A DNA stretch of 27,564 nucleotides from JANYGM01 sp043764015 (GTDB taxonomy: Bacteria > Bacteroidota > Bacteroidia > Cytophagales > Thermonemataceae), in NCBI GenBank assembly GCA_043764015.1, contig JAYUKY010000120.1:1-27564 (forward strand), read 5' to 3'. The position numbers and the translations under genes were made by a program. Below, piece by piece: positions 21,702 through 27,564 of the stretch (its first letter is position 1; each line of letters starts with the position of its first letter). The notes under the pieces were generated by a model. That model was given only the letters and a program-made list of their open reading frames with translations, was not told the origin of the DNA and did no database searches.

Positions 21702-24134
21702 TTACCAAACTTCAACTAAAACTTCTTTTTTTGCTTGTTTTTTGAGTAACGGCAGATACTTTTCTACTGTCAAACGTGCCATCAAATAACTAACAGTAGA
21801 TTCCGCTCCTTGATTAAGGTTAATATAAGTGTCTTCCAGACCATCATAACAGCCTCCAGTACAAGGATTATAGATGATTTGTTGTAAATGATTATTACCA
21901 AGAAACCAATCAAATGCTGTTTTCATCTTTTTTAGATAACTCTCCTCTTCAAAAGCATCATAAAATTTAGCCAATGCTAAAATAGTGTAAGCCACATCAA
22001 TAGGTTGTTCTCCGCCTACTCTACCAGCAACCAAATCTTCTCCATTATGCAGCCAACCTTTATTAGAGATGACTTTTATACTGTCTTCTGTAAAAATCTT
22101 ACTCAAAAGAAAATCAAAAGATGTCTTTGCAATTTGTTTGTAGGTAGTGTTTCCAGTAGAAAGCCACGCACAAAGTAGTGCTTCTGGCAAAATACTGTTT
22201 GCGTAAGTCAAATAACTTTCATACCAAGTCCAATTTTCTTCTGCTTCGTGTCGGTACATTTGTACCAATTTATCTGCAAAATGTTCAATGAGTGCCACAT
22301 TTTGAACGGCAACTCCAATAGAAAGATTATTACTATTGGCATAATGAATGCCTTTAATAATAAAAGCCATTGCACGAGTAGAATGTATATTAGAAGTCTT
22401 TAAAAGCACTTTTTGGAGTGTTTCACGAGCTTTTTTGCTCACCGTTTTAGGCAACAAATCACTCATAGCAACCAAATAGCCCAACGCCCAAACTGCTCTA
22501 CCATTTGAATCAGCTAAATTTTCACTATTTTGTTGTGTGAATTGTTTAGCTTCATCAACATAATTTAAAAAGTAACCTTCATCTTGCAAACAAAACACAA
22601 TGAAATCCAAATAAATCACAATGTAGCTCAAAATTTCTGCTTTTTTTGTGGTTTCTTCTAGCTTTTTATCTGTTACTTGTGCCAAAAGTTCATAATGCTG
22701 ACACATTGCTACCAAAGCACGAGCATTATCATCTAAAGTGTAACCTGTGGTTATATCTGGTTGATTAACGACAGAAAACTGAATAATCCCAAAAGGCGTA
22801 GTCATACGTTTTATATGGCTAATGTTTACCTCTGGAACTCTGTAGTCTAGCTTGATTGCTTTGTAAGCGACCTTTTGGAACAACAAAGCGTGTGCAATAG
22901 CTGAATTTTCCCAAGCATTTGGTGCTGTTTTGTGCAAACCATTTAAACTAATATCTTTGCGTAATCTATCATCAGCAAGCAAAGTATTCACTTCTTGTGC
23001 TAATTGTTTGCTGTCTTGAAAATCAAATATAATACCTACATCATTTTTCAAAACTTCTACTGCGTGAGGTATTGGCGTAGATACGATAGGACAACCGCAA
23101 CTAATGGCATAAGAAAAAGTACCACTCACAGCTTGATTAGGGTCTTTTGAGGTAAACAAATAAACATCTGTGAGTTGAAGATACTCCAAAAGTTCTTCCA
23201 AAGGAAGAAAATGATTAATAAATTTGACATTGTTTTGCAAATTTAATTCCTCAATTTTAGAAATAAGCATATTTCTATAACTTTCGCCATCATTTTTGAC
23301 TACTGTTGGGTGTGTTTTTCCTATAATAAGAAACAAAACATCACTATGTTGTGCCACAATAGCTGGCAAAGCATCTAATGTAGTTTCAATGCTTTTTCCT
23401 GCACTCAAAAGACCAAAAGTAGAGAGTATCATTTTACCCTCTAAACTGTACTTTTGTTTCAAAATGGTTTTATCAGGACGTGCCACTAAATGCGTTCCGT
23501 GTGCAATGACTGTGATTTTACGTTCTGGAGTTTCGTATTCATCTTCCAGTATTCTTGCAGACGCATTTGTCATTACAATAATGCTTTCAGCGTATCTCAC
23601 AAGGTCTTTTACGGTACTTTTGAGTAGCTGACTAGGAGATGGAAGTACCGTATGAAACACAATAATTACTGGTTTTTCTAAATTTTTTAGAAAATATTTA
23701 AAATCACCTTCTTTGTTTCTAAAAAATCCAAACTCGTGTTGTATCAGCACAAGTGCAATACTGTCATTTTGATTTATTTGTTCTGCTAAATCAGCAAAAG
23801 CACAAGCGTTGTCAGTATCCAGAGTGCAAGTTACGTGCTTGGCGTAAGAATGTTTTTCTGTTGTAGTTTCCAGAGCAACCACTTTTATATTAAAAGATGC
23901 TCCAAATTTATTGTTTAGAGTATTTATTAAGTCTTGAGAATACGTTGCTATTCCACACTCACGAGGCGGAAGTGAAGTGATAAACAAAACTTCTGACACT
24001 TGATTATCAAAAGTAAAATTTTTAGCTTGTGCAGTAGTTGTTTTTGCCTCAAAATCTAAAATACTTACTTTTGGTGTGAAAGTTTCAATTTCAAAAGTGT
24101 CTGCTTGTGTGCCGTAAGATTTCCCTTGATACAT
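21702..24134 (-). CDS. GT4 glycosyltransferase fused to a C-terminal alpha/alpha-barrel domain
   Basis: This 810-residue protein has an N-terminal half (about 45-420) that is a GT-B glycosyltransferase of family 4: ITSLPPRECGIATYSQDL, LIQHEFGFF, AHGTHLVARP, LSTFGLLSAGKSIETTLDAL and SGTFSYAISCGCPIVSTPIPHAVEVL (E-x7-E region). The C-terminal half (about 440-800) is a repeat-helix domain rich in Trp/Tyr and Asp: TGYTLDDNARALVAMCQHY, DSNGRAVWALGYL, EENWTWYESYLTYANSILPEAL and EQPIDVAYTILALAKFYDA. It resembles six-hairpin glycosidase/phosphorylase barrels and may be catalytic or carbohydrate-binding. No signal peptide. It is last in an operon behind the GH130 gene, so I infer a shared mannoside or storage-glycan pathway; the product is unknown. 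Confidence 0.88.
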   Translation of the reverse strand: MYQGKSYGTQADTFEIETFTPKVSILDFEAKTTTAQAKNFTFDNQVSEVLFITSLPPRECGIATYSQDLINTLNNKFGASFNIKVVALETTTEKHSYAKHVTCTLDTDNACAFADLAEQINQNDSIALVLIQHEFGFFRNKEGDFKYFLKNLEKPVIIVFHTVLPSPSQLLKSTVKDLVRYAESIIVMTNASARILEDEYETPERKITVIAHGTHLVARPDKTILKQKYSLEGKMILSTFGLLSAGKSIETTLDALPAIVAQHSDVLFLIIGKTHPTVVKNDGESYRNMLISKIEELNLQNNVKFINHFLPLEELLEYLQLTDVYLFTSKDPNQAVSGTFSYAISCGCPIVSTPIPHAVEVLKNDVGIIFDFQDSKQLAQEVNTLLADDRLRKDISLNGLHKTAPNAWENSAIAHALLFQKVAYKAIKLDYRVPEVNISHIKRMTTPFGIIQFSVVNQPDITTGYTLDDNARALVAMCQHYELLAQVTDKKLEETTKKAEILSYIVIYLDFIVFCLQDEGYFLNYVDEAKQFTQQNSENLADSNGRAVWALGYLVAMSDLLPKTVSKKARETLQKVLLKTSNIHSTRAMAFIIKGIHYANSNNLSIGVAVQNVALIEHFADKLVQMYRHEAEENWTWYESYLTYANSILPEALLCAWLSTGNTTYKQIAKTSFDFLLSKIFTEDSIKVISNKGWLHNGEDLVAGRVGGEQPIDVAYTILALAKFYDAFEEESYLKKMKTAFDWFLGNNHLQQIIYNPCTGGCYDGLEDTYINLNQGAESTVSYLMARLTVEKYLPLLKKQAKKEVLVEVW

Positions 24135-24173
24135 TTATGTAAATGTTTAAAGTATAAAAAAAGTAATTTGATG

Positions 24174-24425
24174 TTATTTACTTAGTGTTTTGACTTCGGA
24201 ACTTAATGTTTTGACTTCGGAACTCAATGTTTTGAGTTCCGAAGATACTGTTTGATGTTTGGAACTCAAAGTTTTGAGTTCCGAAGATACCGTTTGATGT
24301 TCTGAACTCAAAAAATCAGGATTTAAAACTAATTTTTCTACTTTTGATATTAAATTTTTTTCTTCTAAAGTAGTTGCGTGAGTTGCAAAACCAAAACTTT
24401 GATGTATGCAAATGTTATTTTCCAT
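24174..24425 (-). CDS. Small heptad-repeat protein between GH130 and GT4 genes
   Basis: This 83-residue protein starts MENNICIHQSFGFATHATTL and ends with six near-identical heptads of the type SSELKTL/SSEVKTL/SSKHQTV (about 40-81), which predict a short coiled coil. At DNA level these are 21-bp tandem units. It begins nine bases after the GH130 stop and ends 39 bases before the GT4 start, so it is in the operon. No family is recognised. It may tether the two enzymes or be a fast-evolving filler peptide. Confidence 0.65.
   Translation of the reverse strand: MENNICIHQSFGFATHATTLEEKNLISKVEKLVLNPDFLSSEHQTVSSELKTLSSKHQTVSSELKTLSSEVKTLSSEVKTLSK
24178..24303 (-). repeat. Six 21-bp tandem repeats (heptad codons)
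   Basis: Units such as TCCGAACTCAAAACTTTGAG alternate with variants carrying CATCAAACG. Each unit is seven codons. Units 5 and 6, next to the stop, are nearly identical, so recent duplication by slippage is likely. Confidence 0.75.
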
Positions 24426-24434
24426 ATTTTTAGT

Positions 24435-25460
24435 TTATTTATGGATTAGTTCTTCTAATAATTCAGAAAGATTGACAGATGCGCAAGCAATTTGTTCATC
24501 TGCCGCACCATAATAAATATAAAGCGTATCACCAACTACTACCGCACCAGTAGGAAAACAAACATTATTTACTTCTCCAGCAAGCTCCCAAACTTGGTCA
24601 GGTTTAAAAAGTACATAAGGAAGTCTTGATATTTCTTTTTGAGGATTATTGATGTCCAAAAGAGCCACACAAGCAGAATAAACATATCCTTTTATAGTAT
24701 CGTGAACACTATGATAGACTAGCAACCAACCTTCTTTAGTTTCAATAGGCGGACAACCACCCCCAATATAACTAATTTCGTGTGTATATTTAGGCGTAAG
24801 AAGTATATTATCTTTGAGTTGAATACAATAGCTTTGCCAAAAAGCAGGCGTTAGTTCTGTAAAATCATTGATACAAACAATTTGAATATCAGGTTTTATT
24901 CTATGAAGAAAATAGAATTTATTGTTAATCTTTCTAGGAAAAAAGATAACATTTTTATCCCAAATAAAGACCTTTTTGCCGTGTATTTCAGGGTTTCCTC
25001 CATTGTGGTTATATCTTGAGTATTTCTCGTTAAGAAGTCCTTTCGTTTTAGCAAGTCGCATAAACTCCTCGTGAGTAAGTTGAGGTACTATTACGCCATG
25101 TTTTTCCCAAGTAATCATATCTTTAGATGTCGCAAGACAACCCAAAGCATTTACGCCATCATAACCAGTATAAGAAAGATAATAAGTACCTTCTATTTTG
25201 ACAATCCTTGCATCTTCAACACCTTGACTTTCATAAGCAAACTGTGGAAAGATAATAGGTTCATCTTTGCGAAAACTCACCTCAACCAAATTGGTCAGCT
25301 GACAATACCCAACACTAGAATAGTTGCCTTTCCCTACTGCTCTGTAAAACAAATGTACTACATCATCTTCTAAAATAGCCGCAGGATTAAGTACGCCTTC
25401 TATTTCAAAACCAAGCGAGGTTTTAGAAAGTACAACTCCTAATTTATTGACCTTTACCAT
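24435..25460 (-). CDS. GH130-family glycoside phosphorylase/hydrolase
   Basis: This 341-residue protein is a five-bladed beta-propeller enzyme of family GH130. Landmarks are ILEDDVVHLFYRAVGKGNYSSVGYC, ESQGVEDARIVKIEGTYYLSYTGYD with the likely catalytic Asp83 in the EDxRI motif, WDKNVIFFPRKI, YFLHRIKPDIQI, IGGGCPPIETKEGWLLVYHSV and VCFPTGAVVVGDTLYIYYGAAD. GH130 enzymes mostly phosphorolyse or hydrolyse beta-mannosides (beta-1,2 or beta-1,4). No signal peptide, so intracellular turnover. First gene of the operon with the heptad protein and GT4, and preceded by a shared promoter module, so mannoside metabolism appears stress-linked. Confidence 0.9.
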   Translation of the reverse strand: MVKVNKLGVVLSKTSLGFEIEGVLNPAAILEDDVVHLFYRAVGKGNYSSVGYCQLTNLVEVSFRKDEPIIFPQFAYESQGVEDARIVKIEGTYYLSYTGYDGVNALGCLATSKDMITWEKHGVIVPQLTHEEFMRLAKTKGLLNEKYSRYNHNGGNPEIHGKKVFIWDKNVIFFPRKINNKFYFLHRIKPDIQIVCINDFTELTPAFWQSYCIQLKDNILLTPKYTHEISYIGGGCPPIETKEGWLLVYHSVHDTIKGYVYSACVALLDINNPQKEISRLPYVLFKPDQVWELAGEVNNVCFPTGAVVVGDTLYIYYGAADEQIACASVNLSELLEELIHK

Positions 25461-25488
25461 AATAGTTTTTTTAGAGTTTTTAGTTTAT

Positions 25489-25551
25489 CAAAGGTCAATT
25501 TTTATTGGAAAAATAAGTTACAAAGTTTGGGCATAAAGTTGTAATATTCTT
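25489..25551 (-). promoter_or_regulatory. Shared stress-promoter module, copy for GH130/GT4 operon
   Basis: On the minus strand: AAGAATATTACAACTTTAT, then ACTTTGTAACTT, then GACCTTTGATA. Spacings are 62 and 32, one less than in most copies. Confidence 0.68.
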
Positions 25552-25595
25552 AGTTGTTTTAGGATTTGATATGTTGGTATTTTCGTGGTTGAAAG

Positions 25596-25626
25596 TTTGT
25601 TTTGTGAGATATTTAATGTATTTTTG
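25596..25626 (+). promoter_or_regulatory. Canonical Bacteroidota promoter
   Basis: TTTG (25596-25599), a 19-base spacer, then TATTTTTG (25619-25626) match the housekeeping -33/-7 consensus TTTG-N19-TAnnTTTG exactly. ATG of the membrane coiled-coil gene is 22 bases downstream. It contrasts with the stress modules, which have no TTTG at that spacing. Confidence 0.75.
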
Positions 25627-25648
25627 TGAAACGTTAAATCACAAAACA

Positions 25649-26080
25649 ATGAAAAATCTACTTCTAACAGTTATTTTCTTTCTATTTTTGTCGTCAAATC
25701 TGGTCGCACAAACAGAAAAAGAACTGCTTCTTGAGGTCGTCAAGCAACAAGCAGTTACTAATGCCAAAGTGGAGGCACTACAAAAACAAATAGATGTTCG
25801 TTTTGATGCAACAGACAAGCGTATTGCAGATATTAGCACATCAGTAATAACGCTCAATGGCTCTATAACCGCTATTTGGCAAGCAATGATAGGCATTGTA
25901 ATAGGCATTTTGACGCTTGTTTTGGGTATTTTTGGGCTTGTTCTTTGGGACAGGCGCATTATTTTTAAACCTTTTGAAGCTAAAGCTACCAGCCTAAAAA
26001 CAGAAATAGACACGCTTAAAGAAACTTTTGCAAAGAAAATTAGTGAAATAGAAGCTCGTTTATCCTCTTCTAATCCTTAA
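25649..26080 (+). CDS. Membrane-anchored coiled-coil protein
   Basis: The protein has 143 residues from ATG 25649; the upstream frame extension from 25571 overlaps the promoter. It has a signal peptide (MKNLLLTVIFFLFLSSNLVA, cut after AQ), a periplasmic helix with repeats (TNAKVEALQKQIDVRFDATDK, RIADISTSV), one transmembrane helix (AMIGIVIGILTLVLGIFGLVLW), then a charged coiled coil (KTEIDTLKETFAKKISEIEA). The layout resembles small Bacteroidota proteins of unknown function. No catalytic motif. It is transcribed alone, with its own promoter and terminator. Confidence 0.78.
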   Translation: MKNLLLTVIFFLFLSSNLVAQTEKELLLEVVKQQAVTNAKVEALQKQIDVRFDATDKRIADISTSVITLNGSITAIWQAMIGIVIGILTLVLGIFGLVLWDRRIIFKPFEAKATSLKTEIDTLKETFAKKISEIEARLSSSNP

Positions 26081-26121
26081 AATAAGCCTTTTGTTATCTT
26101 GTGTTGTTAATTTTATCAAAA

Positions 26122-26156
26122 AAATCACCTTAAAAGTTTCTAGGGTGGTTTTTTAT
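26122..26156 (+). terminator. Terminator after the membrane coiled-coil gene
   Basis: AAATCACC and GGTGGTTT form an eight-pair stem (one G-U) with a 14-base loop, followed by TTTTAT. The D-lactate dehydrogenase gene ends 14 bases further on the opposite strand. Confidence 0.72.
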
Positions 26157-26169
26157 TTGTATTTTTGAA

Positions 26170-27159
26170 TTAAAACAAATCATTTTCACTTTTTCCAGTC
26201 TTTTCCCACGCATTGATATTACTAAAAGTAGTCTTTGCAATACCTGTGAGGGCTTCTTTTGTCAGAAAAGACTGATGCGCCGTAACCAGTACATTTGGAT
26301 AGCTACGCAAAGTAGCAAATAAAGCATCTTTTGGCAGTTGTTGGCTTTGATTACTAAAAAAAAGTGCTTTTTCGTGTTCGTAAACATCTAAACCCGCCGC
26401 TCCAACAGTGCCATTATTGAGTGCTATTATCAAATCAAGGGTATTTATGATGCCTCCACGAGCCGTGTTTATCAAAATAACGCCTTTTTTCATCAATTCA
26501 AAATGCTTTTCATCCATTAAATAGCGTGTTTCCTCGTTTAAAGGGCAATGGATAGAGATAATATCCGCTTTTTTGCACAAAGTTTCCATATCCACATACG
26601 AAATTTGTGTATTTTTGATAAGATTTTCATCTTCTTTGATGTCGTAGGCAAGCAATTTACACCCAAATCCGTGCATAATACTCGCAAAAGCAGCCCCAAT
26701 TTTACCTGTTCCTATTATTCCAACTGTTTTTCCGTGAATATCTATTCCTGTAAGATTATCTAACAGAAAATTATTAGCATTCAGTAGCATCTGACTATAA
26801 ATAATTTTTCTATTAACAGCTAAAAGTAGCATTACAGCGTGTTCTGCCACCGCATATGGAGAGTATGCAGGCACATTTGCGACACGAAAACCTAGTTTTT
26901 GGGCTATTTTGAGATTTACGTGGTCGTAGCCCACAGAACGCAAGGCAATAAAACGAACACCTATTTTAAAAAGTGCTTTTAAAACAGTTTCTGAAGCATT
27001 ATCACTCGTAAATAAAGCCACGACATCAGCATTTTTAGCTAAATGTAGCGTTTCTTCTGACAATTTTTCTTCCAAAAAAGTGCATTTATGTTCGTTTCCT
27101 GCCGCTATTTCAAGAAAAGGTTTGTCAAAAGTGTGCGTACTGAAAATAGTTATGTTCAT
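26170..27159 (-). CDS. D-2-hydroxyacid dehydrogenase (D-lactate dehydrogenase-like)
   Basis: This 329-residue NAD-dependent enzyme is of full length. NAD motif GTGKIG (150-155) is followed by acidic Asp173 (AYDIKE). Catalytic Arg234 (NTARGGIIN), Glu263 (DVYEHE) and His295 (TAHQSF) are all present. The sequence of the substrate loop (LRSVGYDHVN, then VPAYSPYAVAEHAV) is that of fermentative LdhA-type enzymes, which reduce pyruvate to D-lactate with NADH; other 2-ketoacids remain possible. It would support redox balance under low oxygen. ATG 27159 is a clear start. A two-hairpin repeat and the TolC remnant lie upstream. Confidence 0.9.
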   Translation of the reverse strand: MNITIFSTHTFDKPFLEIAAGNEHKCTFLEEKLSEETLHLAKNADVVALFTSDNASETVLKALFKIGVRFIALRSVGYDHVNLKIAQKLGFRVANVPAYSPYAVAEHAVMLLLAVNRKIIYSQMLLNANNFLLDNLTGIDIHGKTVGIIGTGKIGAAFASIMHGFGCKLLAYDIKEDENLIKNTQISYVDMETLCKKADIISIHCPLNEETRYLMDEKHFELMKKGVILINTARGGIINTLDLIIALNNGTVGAAGLDVYEHEKALFFSNQSQQLPKDALFATLRSYPNVLVTAHQSFLTKEALTGIAKTTFSNINAWEKTGKSENDLF

Positions 27160-27186
27160 TTTTGTTTGGTTTTGTTTACATTATTA

Positions 27187-27262
27187 AACCACCCCCAGCC
27201 CCTCCTTAGGAAGGAGGGGAGCTTTTGTCCCCCTCCTTTTCAAGGAGGGGTTAGGGGTGGTT
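27187..27262. repeat. REP/BIME-like double-hairpin repeat
   Basis: AACCACCCC (27187-27195) pairs with GGGGTGGTT (27254-27262) and encloses two hairpins with identical 9-bp arms, CCCCTCCTT-AGG-AAGGAGGGG (27199-27219) and CCCCTCCTT-TTC-AAGGAGGGG (27230-27250). It forms a cruciform-like unit of a type common between genes in Bacteroidota. It may also end transcription from the TolC side. Confidence 0.8.
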
Positions 27263-27264
27263 TT

Positions 27265-27434
27265 TCATTTCCAAAGGGTAGAAAGTTGCCCAGTTGCCTT
27301 CAAATAATTGAGCCAATACGTCCATAATTGTTTTTTATTTGTTTCATATTCTGCCTGTAAACTTTGTAAATTTGCCTCATCTAAATTAAGCGTAGGAGCT
27401 GTTTCTTGCCCTTCCTGCACACGAGCCTGTGTAA
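27265..27434 (-). pseudogene. TolC-like outer-membrane efflux protein, only the C-terminus left
   Basis: Read on the minus strand, TQARVQEGQETAPTLNLDE is followed by LQSLQAEYETNKKQLWTYW and LNYLKATGQLSTLWK. This is the last helix pair and end of a TolC/OEP family protein (typically about 450 residues). The reading frame continues upstream only into the IS end (YKIVSKHTL from the terminal repeat), so the first 85-90% of the gene is missing. Together with the ABC ATPase fragment at the opposite edge it looks like two ends of one exporter operon. Confidence 0.8.
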
Positions 27435-27564
27435 GAGTATGTTTAGAAACTATTTTATAGAAATACAACAATGTAAAATATTACGTATCTTTTGTAATTT
27501 TGTATAAAATTATCACAATTATATTCAATTACGGATGAAATCTTACAAGTTTAAAGTACGCAGT
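27435..27564 (+). mobile_element. 5' end of an IS element (IS5-family-like), cut by window edge
   Basis: It starts with the terminal repeat GAGTATGTTTAGAAACTA (27435-27455 in full), preceded by TAA (27432-27434). It has the same tip and orientation as the fragment at 1-96. Inside lies a -7 box TAATTTTG (27495-27502) and an ATG at 27535. Confidence 0.7.
27535..27564 (+). CDS. Start of the IS transposase gene (10 codons, partial)
   Basis: ATG 27535 opens MKSYKFKVRS and runs off the window. It lies about 100 bases inside the IS tip and 32 bases after a perfect TAnnTTTG box. The position is right for a transposase start, but ten residues are too few to name a family. Confidence 0.45.
   Translation, partial: MKSYKFKVRS

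Noticed and set aside
24178..24303. CRISPR-like array from regular repeats
   Set aside because: Units are contiguous 21-mers without spacers and are in frame as heptads; no cas genes in the window.
1..27564. tRNA or rRNA genes
   Set aside because: I saw no cloverleaf with TTCRA-type T-arm or rRNA-like stretch on either strand by eye; absence is not proven without a covariance search.

Overview
The window is AT-rich (roughly one third G+C). It reads as Bacteroidota, probably Cytophagia-like. Supporting signs are -7 promoter boxes of the TAnnTTTG type, the absence of Shine-Dalgarno sequences, and families typical of the phylum: an AraC-type regulator next to a hybrid histidine kinase, lmo0937/YtxH/CsbD small stress proteins, an OMP_b-brl porin, and a GT4 + GH130 pair. 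The genus cannot be fixed from sequence alone.

Layout. Positions 1-96 and 27435-27564 are the 3' and 5' ends of one insertion-sequence type in the same orientation. The two tips are inverted repeats and both are flanked by TAA. They cut an ABC-exporter ATPase (left) and a TolC-like protein (right). Positions 465-4101 (minus) hold a Ca2+-type P-type ATPase and an AI-2E-family membrane protein. Divergent from these, 4387-7828 holds an AraC-type regulator, a hybrid sensor kinase and a single-domain response regulator. Positions 8042-13008 are a run of small stress genes: a candidate small RNA, a broken PepSY-like gene, two CsbD-like genes, a Cys-rich copper-storage-like protein, a lipoprotein, a porin, lmo0937, YtxH and Dps. 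Positions 13077-17464 are a plasmid replicon (serine recombinase, iterons, Rep_3 initiator, ParA, ParB) bracketed by imperfect 41-43 bp direct repeats. Positions 17565-20269 hold a three-BON protein, two DUF2383-type four-helix proteins and a FAS1 protein. Positions 20324-27159 hold a cupin, an NmrA-like protein, a GT4 glycosyltransferase, a heptad-repeat peptide, a GH130 enzyme, a membrane coiled-coil protein and a D-lactate dehydrogenase-like enzyme.

How it fits together. At least nine promoters on both strands carry the same long module: a box like GGGAATAATRCAA, then TTTTGTAAC, then NACCTTTG. In most copies the first base of the box lies exactly 63 bases before the last G of the -7 box (62 in two copies), and the middle G lies 33 before it. 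The module drives the P-ATPase operon, the regulator/kinase operon itself, both CsbD genes, the PepSY-like pseudogene, an apparently non-coding RNA, a DUF2383 gene, FAS1 and the GH130/GT operon. I infer one coordinated stress regulon, possibly governed by the AraC protein and kinase encoded in it.

The replicon, together with the way the two IS ends and the two halves of one exporter operon face each other, suggests that the window is most of a circular plasmid opened inside its single IS copy. That would make it a plasmid-borne general-stress island. Circularity is an inference and needs a junction check.
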